DNA of 64,000 nucleotides from positions 1 through 64,000 of the forward strand of contig NZ_RZYA01000019.1 of assembly GCF_004005495.1 (NCBI RefSeq), read 5' to 3'. Of the stretch, positions 1-7,868 are shown piece after piece. The DNA comes from Streptomyces antnestii. GTDB taxonomy: Bacteria; Actinomycetota; Actinomycetes; Streptomycetales; Streptomycetaceae. Positions within the stretch are counted from its first letter, which is position 1, and every line of letters starts with the position of its first letter. The translations under genes and the position numbers were made by a program. The notes below the pieces were generated by a model. That model had not been told where the DNA came from. It saw nothing but the letters and a program-made list of their open reading frames with translations, and searched no databases.

Positions 1-2
1 CA

Positions 3-413
3 GCTCTTGACCTCGTTCGTGAGCACGACTTCATCGCGCACGAAGACCTCAAGATCCGCAACATGGTCAAGGCCCCCGCGCCGAAGCCGGATCCCGATCA
101 GCCGGGCAGCTTCCTGCCCAACGGGGCCGCCGCGAAAGCCGGACTCAACCACTCGATCGCGGATGCCGGATGGGGGGTGTTCCTGACGATCCTGCACGCC
201 AAGGCTGAAAGCGCCGGACGGGAAGTGATCGCCGTGGACCCCCGCAACACCTCCCGGACCTGCCCCGAATGCGGGCACGTCTCAGCGGAGAACCGGCCCA
301 CCCAGGAGAAGTTCCACTGCCAGTCCTGCGGCCACCAAGCACACGCGGACACGGTGGGCGCCCTGAACGTTCTACGGGCCGGGCTGGTCCATCGCGACGC
401 CAACCCGGCCTAG
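3..413 (+). CDS. tnpB: TnpB-type transposon nuclease, 3' part (5' end outside window)
   Basis: Open from the first bases of the window with no start, so the gene begins upstream. The visible 136 residues carry the family's C-terminal zinc ribbon (CPEC near residue 79, CQSC about 20 residues later) and the final RuvC block with the acidic residue in ADTVGALNVLRAG. TnpB is the RNA-guided DNA nuclease carried by IS200/IS605-type elements. A GC-rich hairpin follows directly, as expected for the right end of such an element. No tnpA is visible. The C-terminus looks intact; whether the whole gene is intact cannot be seen. Confidence 0.9.
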   Translation, partial: ALDLVREHDFIAHEDLKIRNMVKAPAPKPDPDQPGSFLPNGAAAKAGLNHSIADAGWGVFLTILHAKAESAGREVIAVDPRNTSRTCPECGHVSAENRPTQEKFHCQSCGHQAHADTVGALNVLRAGLVHRDANPA

Positions 414-420
414 CGAAAAG

Positions 421-440
421 CCCCCACCTTTAGGCGGGGG
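421..440 (+). ncRNA. IS605-type right-end hairpin, putative 3' end of TnpB guide RNA
   Basis: Five C at 421-425 pair with five G at 436-440 across a 10-nt loop, starting 8 bases after the tnpB stop codon. In this family the guide (omega) RNA overlaps the tnpB 3' end and the element's right end, and the guide is the flanking chromosomal DNA. The element probably ends within about 15 bases after the hairpin. The hairpin is seen; its RNA role is inferred from the family. Confidence 0.5.
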
Positions 441-626
441 AGGAGTCACGAACACTTGCGGCAACAAGGTCAAGAAGTCGCGAATCAACGCGAGCTGACC
501 CGGCGGAGCCGCGATCGGGCCCTATGGCACAGCGCCCGGTCACACGCGCACGAGCTGAAGAGCACGCCGCAAGCTGACTCACATCCGACCACCATGCGGC
601 GGCTTACGGCTCTGGCAAGCGCCGGG

Positions 627-1277
627 TCAGGACGGCAAGGGAGTTCGGTCTCGCCCCACCACGGTTCGGGCGAGGCTTCCTGGCCCCAGGCGTTCAAACG
701 CAGTGGGGGTCGTCCGCCGGCGAAGGAAGGCCTTGATCTTCTGAGCGCATTCGGTGGGGCTCGAACTGCCCGTGTCGCACTCGATGTCGTAGATGCCGTG
801 GGCATGGACGCGGTCGAACTGGCGGGCAGCCAGGCCTGCCGGACGATCACCACGTGCTTGCTCGCGGCGTTCCAGCTCCGGCAAAGGACAACGGACTCCG
901 ACGAGGACGACGTCCTGAGGGGGAAACAGAGCCAGGCAGTCGTGGAGGCGCCACGGCTCGCTCAGGACGTGGTCCACGACGACGATGTTGCCCGCCGCAG
1001 CCATACCCGCGACCGCACGGTGAAACCCCATCCAGGTGCGCTTGAGCACGACGCTCAGCTGGTCCGGTGCCATCTCAGGCCCTGATCGCATGGCGTGGAA
1101 TGCGTCCACGGGCATGTGAAAGCACGGCTCACCAAGGATGCGGACCAGCTCCCTGGCGATGCTTGACTTGCCCGAGCTCGACGTGCCGTTCAAAAAGATG
1201 ATCAGTCCGCCGGTTGCCTGCTCGGAATCCGGAGAGCCCGCCCGTCCATCGGCCTCGGAGATCGGACTCGTCATCAT
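627..1277 (-). CDS. chloramphenicol phosphotransferase-like P-loop kinase
   Basis: A 216-residue protein with a P-loop near the start (LNGTSSSGKSS), a later DHV block and an RCPLPELERRE block, all typical of the chloramphenicol 3-O-phosphotransferase family. Those enzymes transfer phosphate from ATP to the drug's hydroxyl in the cytoplasm. The start is set at tandem ATG codons (1277/1274) with a weak GAGAG site. A longer frame to 1406 exists, but the extra residues look non-homologous. It stands alone. It could instead be a related small-molecule kinase; the natural substrate cannot be read from the sequence. Confidence 0.75.
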   Translation of the reverse strand: MMTSPISEADGRAGSPDSEQATGGLIIFLNGTSSSGKSSIARELVRILGEPCFHMPVDAFHAMRSGPEMAPDQLSVVLKRTWMGFHRAVAGMAAAGNIVVVDHVLSEPWRLHDCLALFPPQDVVLVGVRCPLPELERREQARGDRPAGLAARQFDRVHAHGIYDIECDTGSSSPTECAQKIKAFLRRRTTPTAFERLGPGSLARTVVGRDRTPLPS

Positions 1278-1424
1278 GCGTGCTCTCGCATCGTGCGCAG
1301 GCTCCCACCACTTGATCTCCGACGGCACAAAACTACGGGCCCCAGGCCGTCCCGCACAACGAACAGTCCTCCCGCTCGGCATGCCCCCCCCGCACCGCAC
1401 CGCCAATCGCGTATGCCCGGCCGC

Positions 1425-2528
1425 CTACAGCAGGTGTGTGGCGGTGGTGAAGCGGGCCAGCGTGTCCGGCAGGGGGTCGATGCCGATGCCGGGGCCCGAC
1501 GGGACGCGCAGGCAGCCGTCCTCGAGGACGAACGGCTCGGTGATGTCCTCGGCGTAGTAGCGGCTGGTGGCGGAGGTGTCGCCGGGCAGGGTGAAGCCGG
1601 GCAGGGCGGCAAGGGCCAGGTTGGGGGCCCGGCCGATGCCGGTCTCGAGCATGCCGCCGCACCACACCGGCACCCCGTTGGCCTGGGCCACGTCGTGGAT
1701 GCGGCGGGCCTCGAGGTAGCCGCCGACGCGGGCGGGCTTGACGTTGATGATCCGGCAGGCCTCCATCGCGATGGCGGTGGCGGCGTCGCGCGCGCTGTGG
1801 ATCGACTCGTCCAGGCAGACCGGGGTATTGATGCGCCGCTGGAGGTTCGCGTGGGCGCGCAGGTCGTTCTCGGTGAGCGGCTCCTCGATGAGCAGCAGGC
1901 CGAACTCGTCGAGCTTGCCCAGGTGTTCGGCGTCGGCGAGGGTGTACGCGGTGTTGGCGTCCACTTGCAGCGGCAGCGCGTCGCCGAAGCGTTCGCGTAC
2001 GGCGCGCAGCGGCTCGAGGTCCCAGCCGGGCTCGATCTTCAGCTTGATGCGGACGTACCCGTCGGCGAGGTATTCCTCGACGTCGTCGAGGAGTTCCGGG
2101 ATGGAGTCCTTGATGCCGACGGAGACGCCGGCGGGCACGCGCTGCCCGGTCGTCGAGCCGAGGTAGGTGGCCAACGGCATGCCGTGCGCGCGCAGTTCGG
2201 CGTCGAGCAGCGCCGTCTCAAGGGCGGCCTTCGCCAGCTCGTTGCCCTTGACGGGTGCCATCGCGGCGCCGGCTGCGGCCGCCCGGGGCTCGGGCAGCGC
2301 CTTGACGCGCGGTAGCAGGAAGTCACGGATGACGATCTCGGCGCCGGCGATGAACTCGGAGCAGTACAGGGGGTCGGGGTCGCCCGCGAACTCGGACCAG
2401 CCTTCGGCCTCGTCGGTGATCACGTGCAGCAGGAAGGCGTCCTTGCTGTCGACGCTGCCGAACGACGTGCGGAACGGCTTGACCAGCGGGATCGCGATGT
2501 GCAGCAGTTCGACGCGTTCGATCTTCAT
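1425..2528 (-). CDS. N-succinylamino acid racemase / o-succinylbenzoate synthase family (enolase superfamily)
   Basis: 367 residues, normal for the MenC/NSAR family. The full catalytic set is visible: KLK with K162 and K164, metal ligands D190, E215 and D240, and K264 in NVKPARVGG. Family enzymes either make o-succinylbenzoate for menaquinone or racemise N-succinyl amino acids, and many do both. The ATG at 2528 overlaps the stop of the upstream GNAT gene (ATGA), so the two are translationally coupled. With a GNAT acyltransferase, an M20 desuccinylase and an amino-acid permease alongside, N-succinyl-amino-acid racemisation is the likelier role here. Menaquinone synthesis cannot be excluded. 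Confidence 0.85.
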   Translation of the reverse strand: MKIERVELLHIAIPLVKPFRTSFGSVDSKDAFLLHVITDEAEGWSEFAGDPDPLYCSEFIAGAEIVIRDFLLPRVKALPEPRAAAAGAAMAPVKGNELAKAALETALLDAELRAHGMPLATYLGSTTGQRVPAGVSVGIKDSIPELLDDVEEYLADGYVRIKLKIEPGWDLEPLRAVRERFGDALPLQVDANTAYTLADAEHLGKLDEFGLLLIEEPLTENDLRAHANLQRRINTPVCLDESIHSARDAATAIAMEACRIINVKPARVGGYLEARRIHDVAQANGVPVWCGGMLETGIGRAPNLALAALPGFTLPGDTSATSRYYAEDITEPFVLEDGCLRVPSGPGIGIDPLPDTLARFTTATHLL

Positions 2529-3349
2529 GCCTGGTCCTCCTGGGTGGTGGTGGTGAGGTGGGTGAGCTGGTACCAGCCGTCGCGGGACATCGCGGTCGCC
2601 CGCATTCCCTCCGCGTAGGCCGTGGTGAAGACCTCGCGTACGGCGTGCCGCCAGCGCAGCGCGGTGGCGGGGTCGCTGGTGCGCAGGGCGACGATGTCCT
2701 CGGGGACGCGGCACCACAGGCGGGTTTCGTCGCGGGCGGCGAGCGGGCCGCCGTCGGGGGCTTTGGCGATCACGGCGGCCCCGGTGCGGCCCTCGGCCAG
2801 GTCGGGGGCCGCGACGCGGCCCTCGGTCGGGTCGGGGGCGTGCGCGGCGTCGGCGGTCAGGTCCCACAGGGCGGTGAGGCGGTCGGTCTCGTCGCCGTTG
2901 TTGATGCCGTCGTCCATCGGGCCGTAGAAGTCGACCTGGTACTCGCTGGCGACCGCGCCCAGCTTGACCAGGTTGAACCGGGCGTTACGGGCGACCAGCG
3001 GGTCGAACGTCCAGCGCATGGTGCGGGCGCCGCGCTCCAGCGCCCAGACGCGCTGGGCCTGCTTCACGGCATAGCCGGTGCCGCGGTCGGAGACGCCGGC
3101 CGCGGCGGCCAGCGAGTACACGTCGCACTCGGCGGGCGGCCCGAACACCGCCACCGAGGCGCCGACCACGTCGCCGCCCGAGCGGGCCGCGTGCACGGCG
3201 CCTCCGGCGTGGGCGACGCTGTGCAGGACGTCGGTGTGGAAGGGCGGGGCGGAGCGGGGCATCTGCCACACGTCGGCGAAGAAGTCGGCCACCGCCCGCA
3301 GGCCGGCGACATCGTCGACAGTCGAGGTCGTCACTTCGTTCATGGTCAT
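2525..3349 (-). CDS. GNAT-family acyltransferase of the racemase cluster (COG3375-like)
   Basis: About 274 residues. The middle resembles the predicted GNAT acyltransferases found beside NSAR racemases: a QAQRVWALERG stretch followed by TFDPLVARNARFNLVKLGA. In the described Geobacillus pathway the equivalent protein succinylates D-amino acids from succinyl-CoA so that the racemase can act. The start is ATG at 3349 (alternative ATG 3343) after a short GAG. The gene is divergent from the PucR regulator and overlaps the racemase start by 4 bases. The donor acyl group is inferred from context. Confidence 0.75.
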   Translation of the reverse strand: MTMNEVTTSTVDDVAGLRAVADFFADVWQMPRSAPPFHTDVLHSVAHAGGAVHAARSGGDVVGASVAVFGPPAECDVYSLAAAAGVSDRGTGYAVKQAQRVWALERGARTMRWTFDPLVARNARFNLVKLGAVASEYQVDFYGPMDDGINNGDETDRLTALWDLTADAAHAPDPTEGRVAAPDLAEGRTGAAVIAKAPDGGPLAARDETRLWCRVPEDIVALRTSDPATALRWRHAVREVFTTAYAEGMRATAMSRDGWYQLTHLTTTTQEDQA

Positions 3350-3388
3350 GAGTCTCGGGGCGCGGGCCGGGCGGGGGCTTGTGGAGGA

Positions 3389-3430
3389 GGCCAATCATCG
3401 GCGTCTAGCCTGTTGCGATCGGCCAATCGG
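3389..3430. promoter_or_regulatory. paired GGCCAA motifs, candidate PucR operator
   Basis: GGCCAATC starts at 3389 and again at 3421, exactly 32 bp apart, in the 111-bp region between the divergent GNAT and PucR genes. The second copy sits in the longer context ATCGGCCAAT. The same core at the same 32-bp spacing recurs upstream of the permease at 6233/6265. This looks like an operator pair on one DNA face for a regulator shared by both promoters. Confidence 0.6.
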
Positions 3431-3460
3431 CTGCTTCCGCCACCGGTGAAAGGTTCACCC

Positions 3461-5044
3461 ATGGACACGTGCACGCTGGGAAACCTCCTCGACGCTCTCG
3501 GCGGCTCCACGCTGCGCCTGCTCAGCGCGCCCCACGGGCTCACGGCGCCGGTCACGGAGGTGCTGCTGCACGATCCGCACGCGCCGGTGCCGGAGCGGGG
3601 GCCGGGTGCTCTGCTGCTCGCGGTGGGGGTGCGCGCGGGCGAGGCGGGGCCTCTGGTGCGGTCGGCTGGGCGGGCCGGGATGGCGGGTGTGGTGGTGCGC
3701 GGCGACGGGGCGCAGGCCGAGGCCGTGCCGGCGGCCGAGGCGGCGGGAACGGCGCTGCTCGCCGCGGACCGGGACGCCGCCTGGCACCAGGTGTTCCAGC
3801 TGCTGTCGTCCGTGGTCGGGGCGGCGGGGGCACGGACGGCGCCGCTGGGCGAGGACGCGCTGCCGGGCGATCTGTTCGCGCTGGCCAACGCGGTCGCCGC
3901 GGCGGTCGGCGGGGCGATAGCCGTGGAGGACCTGGGCCGGCAGGTCCTCGCGTACTCGACGGTCCCCGGTCAGCCGGTGGACGAGACGCGACGGCAGGGG
4001 ATCCTCGGCCGCCAGGTCCCCGGCAGCCCGGAGAACGACGACGACTACCGCCTGCTGTACGCCGCCGAGGGCCCGCTGCGACTGCCCGGGGTGGCCGCCG
4101 ACGAGCTGCCGCGCCTGGCCCTCACGGTGCGTGCGGGCGGTGAACTGCTCGGCTCCATCTGGGCGGTGGACAGCGGCGAGCTGGCCCCCGGCGCGGAGGA
4201 CGCGCTACGCCAGGGGGCCTCGGCCGCCGCGATGCTGCTGCTGCGGGCGCGGGCCGCCGAGGAGCTGGCCCGGCATGTGAGCAGCGATGTGCTGCGCCGG
4301 CTGCTCGACGGCTCGATCGAACCGGCCGCCGCCGCACACCGGTTGGGCCTCGCTCCCGACACCTCGGCGCGGGTGGCGGCGTTCGCGCTTGACGGCGCGG
4401 CGACGGTGCAGGACGGCGGTCAGGCGGCGCTGCGGCTCCTTGACCTGGTCCGGCTGCAGTGCCAGACCCGCTACGGGCAGCACGCCTGTGTGCTGCTCGA
4501 CGGTGTGGTGTACGCGCTGCTGCCGGTGGTGGGGGCCGCCGACCATGCCGCCGGGCGGCATCTGCGGATCGCGGAGGACATCGTGCGCCGCGCGGAGGAG
4601 GCGCTGCGGCTCCCGGTACGGGCGGGTCTCGGGCACACGGCGGCGGGTGTCGCCGGGGTGCGGGACTCGCGCGCGGACGCCGATCTGGTGCTGCGGGTGC
4701 TGCGCGCCGGAGAGGTCGCCGACGCCGGGCAGGTGCGGGCGCAGACGACGCTGCTGGTCCTGGCCGAGTTCCTGGCCGGGCGCCGGGAGCAGGCGGCAGG
4801 GCCCTGGCAGCAGGTGCTGGCGCACGACGCGGAGCACGGCACCGAGTACGCCCGTACGCTGATCTGCTGGCTGGACGCCGGCTGCGACGCCGCGCGGGCG
4901 GCTCAGCGGCTCGTCGTACACCCCAACACCTGCCGCTACCGGCTGCGCAAGGCGCAGCAGCAGCTCGGCATCGACCTGGACGATCCGGACCAACGGCTTG
5001 TGTTGTGGCTGCAGTTGCGCACGTTGGCGGGGCTGCGGGGGTAA
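3461..5044 (+). CDS. PucR-family transcriptional regulator
   Basis: 527 residues. The N-terminal half matches the purine-catabolism-regulator-like ligand domain. The last about 60 residues form the PucR-type helix-turn-helix, with HPNTCRYRLRKAQQQLGI its hallmark. ATG at 3461 follows a GAAAGG site. Family members respond to nitrogen or amino-acid metabolites and usually act on divergent genes. It is divergent from the GNAT-racemase pair and convergent with the desuccinylase (27-bp gap). The repeated GGCCAA motifs in both cluster promoters make it the natural candidate regulator of this cluster, including itself. Confidence 0.88.
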   Translation: MDTCTLGNLLDALGGSTLRLLSAPHGLTAPVTEVLLHDPHAPVPERGPGALLLAVGVRAGEAGPLVRSAGRAGMAGVVVRGDGAQAEAVPAAEAAGTALLAADRDAAWHQVFQLLSSVVGAAGARTAPLGEDALPGDLFALANAVAAAVGGAIAVEDLGRQVLAYSTVPGQPVDETRRQGILGRQVPGSPENDDDYRLLYAAEGPLRLPGVAADELPRLALTVRAGGELLGSIWAVDSGELAPGAEDALRQGASAAAMLLLRARAAEELARHVSSDVLRRLLDGSIEPAAAAHRLGLAPDTSARVAAFALDGAATVQDGGQAALRLLDLVRLQCQTRYGQHACVLLDGVVYALLPVVGAADHAAGRHLRIAEDIVRRAEEALRLPVRAGLGHTAAGVAGVRDSRADADLVLRVLRAGEVADAGQVRAQTTLLVLAEFLAGRREQAAGPWQQVLAHDAEHGTEYARTLICWLDAGCDAARAAQRLVVHPNTCRYRLRKAQQQLGIDLDDPDQRLVLWLQLRTLAGLRG

Positions 5045-5071
5045 CCCCGCCAACCCCCTCTTCGGCGCGTG

Positions 5072-6139
5072 TTACTGGCCGAGCAGCCAGTCCCGCAGCC
5101 GCTCCTCGCACGCGCGCACCTCGGCCATCGGCACGAACTCGCCGGGTGTGTGCGCCAGTTGGGGGTCGCCGGGGCCGCAGTTGAGGGCCGGGGTGCCGAG
5201 CGCGGCGAAGCGGGCGACGTCGGTCCAGCCGAGCTTCGGCCTGGGTTCGACACCGAGCGCCTTCACCAGACCGGCCGCCATGGGCCGGTCGAGCCCGGGC
5301 AGGGCTCCCGGTTCGGCCTCGGTGACGCGCAGCTCGTACTCGGGGAAGAGGCCGCGCAGGTACGCCTCGGCCTGCTCGGGTGAACGGCTGGGCGCGAAGC
5401 GGAGATTGACGGTGACCACGCACTCGTCGGGCACGACGTTGGAGGACACTCCGGCGCGCACGGCGACGGCGTTGAGGCCCTCGCGGTACTCAAGGCCGTC
5501 GATCCGGATCCGCTCGGGTTCGTGGGCGTGCAGCCGGGTGAGGACGTCGCCGGCGAGGTGCGCGGCGTTGGCGCCCATCCAGGCGCGGGCGGTGTGCGCC
5601 CGCTGCCCGGGTACGACGATGTCGGCGAGGAGGAAGCCCTGGCAGCCGGCCTCCACGCCGGCGTCGGAGGGTTCGAGCAGCAACGCCAGGTCGCCGGCCA
5701 GGAGTTCGGGCCGGCGGGCGGCGATCACGGCGAGGCCGTTGCGGTCGCCGACGATCTCCTCGCACTCGTAGAAGGCGAAGGTCACATCGCGGTGCAGCGG
5801 CCGGCCCGCGACGGCGGCGGCCAGCTTCAGAGCGACCGCCACTCCGGCCTTCATGTCGCAGGCGCCGAGCCCGTACAGCCGCTCGCCGTCGCGGCGCGCC
5901 GGGAGGTTGCCGGCCTCCGGCACCGTGTCGAGGTGCCCGGCGATGACGACCCGCTCGCCGTGGCCGGCGTCGGTGCGGGCGACGACGGAGTTGCCGACAC
6001 GCTCCACGTCGAGCCCGGGCAGCGCGCGCAGCGCCGCCTCCACGGCGTCGGCGAGCGGGCCCTCGGCGCCGCTCTCGGACGGCATGTCGACCAGCGCCTC
6101 GGTGAGCGTGACGACGTCGGCGGCGAGATCGAGGGGCAC
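5072..6139 (-). CDS. M20-family desuccinylase (DapE-like), probable N-succinyl-amino-acid hydrolase
   Basis: 355 residues with the M20 metallopeptidase layout: H69 and D71 in GHLDTVP, bridging D95 in GACDMKAG, and E127/E128 in YECEEIVGDRNG. It is closest in look to actinobacterial succinyl-diaminopimelate desuccinylase. GTG at 6139 follows an AAGGAG site. Beside an NSAR-type racemase and a GNAT acyltransferase, the fitting job is removal of succinate from the N-succinyl-L-amino acid, the last step of the D-to-L pathway. It could also be a second DapE for lysine synthesis. It is divergent from the permease. Confidence 0.8.
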   Translation of the reverse strand: MPLDLAADVVTLTEALVDMPSESGAEGPLADAVEAALRALPGLDVERVGNSVVARTDAGHGERVVIAGHLDTVPEAGNLPARRDGERLYGLGACDMKAGVAVALKLAAAVAGRPLHRDVTFAFYECEEIVGDRNGLAVIAARRPELLAGDLALLLEPSDAGVEAGCQGFLLADIVVPGQRAHTARAWMGANAAHLAGDVLTRLHAHEPERIRIDGLEYREGLNAVAVRAGVSSNVVPDECVVTVNLRFAPSRSPEQAEAYLRGLFPEYELRVTEAEPGALPGLDRPMAAGLVKALGVEPRPKLGWTDVARFAALGTPALNCGPGDPQLAHTPGEFVPMAEVRACEERLRDWLLGQ

Positions 6140-6228
6140 GGCGGTTCTCCTTCGCGTCTGTGTTCGCAGGGGTGTTCGCAGGGGTCTGCCCACCATGCTC
6201 GACCGATCGCGCACGCGCCGGGTTGTGG

Positions 6229-6271
6229 CATCGGCCAACACCTCGCGCGGCACGTGTGCCCATCGGCCAAT
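6229..6271. promoter_or_regulatory. paired CATCGGCCAA motifs, candidate PucR operator
   Basis: CATCGGCCAA occurs at 6229-6238 and 6261-6270. The GGCCAA cores are 32 bp apart, as in the GNAT/PucR intergenic region. The site lies between the divergent desuccinylase (start 6139) and permease (start 6364) and so could control both. Confidence 0.6.
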
Positions 6272-6363
6272 GTGCCCGGCGTGCCCGTCCCGAAGGATCC
6301 GCTCCCACACCGACCACTCGTCGAACCACCAGTCGTCGAATTACCAGTCGTACAGGAGGACCC

Positions 6364-7863
6364 ATGGGCCCCGTGGCCACTCAACTGTGCCGCCGCAAAC
6401 CCCTGGACAGCATCGTCGCGGATGCCGAGGGAACGGCGCACGACGGCCCCCGCCTCGAGCGCACCATGGGTCTCGGGCGGCTGACGCTGCTCGGGATCAG
6501 CTCCGTGCTCGGCACCGGCATCTTCTTCGTGCTCGGGACGAGCGTGCCGACGGCCGGTCCTGGCGTCGTGCTGTCGTTCGTCATCGCCGGCGTCGTGGCC
6601 GCGCTCGCGGCGCTGTGCTACGTCGAGCTGGCCGGGGCGATCCCGGTGGCGGGCAGCACCTACTCGTATGCGTACGCCTCGCTGGGCGAGGGGATCGCGT
6701 ACCTGGTCGCCTGGTGTCTGGTCCTGGAGTACGGGGTGGCCGTGTCGACGGTCGCGGTCAGCTGGGGCCAGTACCTCAACCAGGTGTCCGACGCGGTCTT
6801 CGGCGTCACACTGCCCGACGCGATCAGTCAACCGCCGGGCACGGGCGGCCTGGTGAACATCCCGGCGATCGTGGTCGTGATCGCCTGCACGGCTCTGCTG
6901 GCCCGCGGCACCCGGGAATCCATCCTGGTCAACTCCATCTTGGTGTGCGTGAAGCTCGCCGTCCTCGTGATGTTCGTGGTGGTGGCGTTCACGGCGTTCG
7001 ACGCCGACCGGTTCACGCACTTCGCGCCGCACGGCCTGGGCGGGATCACGGCGGCGGCCTCCGCGGTCTTCTTCTCGTACGTCGGTTTCGACGCGGTGTC
7101 CACGGCGGGCGAGGAGGTCCGCAACCCGCGCCGCACCATCCCGCTCGGGTTGCTGCTCACGCTGTTCGTGGTGACGGCCCTCTACATCCTGGTCGCGGTC
7201 TCCGGCATCGGGGCCCAGCCGGAAGGGGCGTTCGCCCGCCAGGAGGCGGCGGGCGACGCGGTGCTTGCGGAGATCCTCACGACGGTCACCGGTTCCGGCA
7301 AGGCCGCGCTGATCCTCTCCGCGGGCGCGGTCGTCTCCATCTTCAGCGTCGTGCTGGTCACCCTGTACGGGCAGACCCGCATCCTGTTCTCCATGGCCCG
7401 CGACGGCCTGGTCCCGCAGGTGTTCCGCCGCGTGGACCGCAAGCGGCACACGCCGGCCGCCAATTCGTGGATCGTCGGCGTCGCGGTGGCCGCGCTGGCC
7501 GGGTTCGTGCCGCTGCAGGAGCTGGCCGACCTGACCAGCTTGGGCACGCTGATCGCATTCGTGGCGGTGGCCGCGGCGGTGATGGTGCTGCGCCGCATCG
7601 CCCCCGACGCCCCGCGCCCCTTCCGGGTCCCCCTCTACCCGGTGGTCCCGATCCTCACCGCGGTGTCCTGCGCCTACCTCGCGTACCAACTGCCGGGCCT
7701 GACCTGGACGTTGTTCCTGGCCTGGCTGACCGTGGCGACCGTCCTCTACCTGGCGTTCGGCCGGCGCAGGTCGGCGCTGCGCGAGGAGAACGCCGCCGTG
7801 GAGTCGGGGGCGGAGCCGGAGTCCGAGTCGGCGGCGGAGTCGGCGGCGGCTGTGGCCGACTGA
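6364..7863 (+). CDS. APC-superfamily amino-acid permease
   Basis: 499 residues with about 12 hydrophobic segments and the APC N-terminal signature (GISSVLGTGIFFVLG, about residues 43-57). It probably brings amino acids across the cytoplasmic membrane by coupled transport. ATG at 6364 has a strong AGGAGG site 5 bases upstream. The charged tail (alternating ESE/AAES) is soluble. Its position in the racemase/acyltransferase/desuccinylase cluster and the shared promoter motif suggest that it imports the D-amino acid or its N-acyl form; that substrate is inferred. Confidence 0.85.
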   Translation: MGPVATQLCRRKPLDSIVADAEGTAHDGPRLERTMGLGRLTLLGISSVLGTGIFFVLGTSVPTAGPGVVLSFVIAGVVAALAALCYVELAGAIPVAGSTYSYAYASLGEGIAYLVAWCLVLEYGVAVSTVAVSWGQYLNQVSDAVFGVTLPDAISQPPGTGGLVNIPAIVVVIACTALLARGTRESILVNSILVCVKLAVLVMFVVVAFTAFDADRFTHFAPHGLGGITAAASAVFFSYVGFDAVSTAGEEVRNPRRTIPLGLLLTLFVVTALYILVAVSGIGAQPEGAFARQEAAGDAVLAEILTTVTGSGKAALILSAGAVVSIFSVVLVTLYGQTRILFSMARDGLVPQVFRRVDRKRHTPAANSWIVGVAVAALAGFVPLQELADLTSLGTLIAFVAVAAAVMVLRRIAPDAPRPFRVPLYPVVPILTAVSCAYLAYQLPGLTWTLFLAWLTVATVLYLAFGRRRSALREENAAVESGAEPESESAAESAAAVAD

Positions 7864-7868
7864 CCGCG

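Noticed and set aside
1293..2315. 340-codon plus-strand frame
   Set aside because: Lies opposite the racemase gene, whose catalytic residues are all in place on the minus strand.
2558..3460. Long plus-strand frame in front of the PucR gene
   Set aside because: It is antisense to the GNAT gene and owes its length to high GC; its residues are Gly/Arg/Val-rich with no family pattern. The PucR gene starts at 3461.
4122..5423. 433-codon minus-strand frame across the PucR/desuccinylase junction
   Set aside because: Arg/Pro-rich shadow spanning two convergent real genes; no domain.
5072..6139. Calling this gene housekeeping dapE
   Set aside because: The sequence resembles DapE, but its position in an amino-acid racemase cluster with a shared promoter motif fits an N-succinyl-amino-acid hydrolase better; left unnamed.
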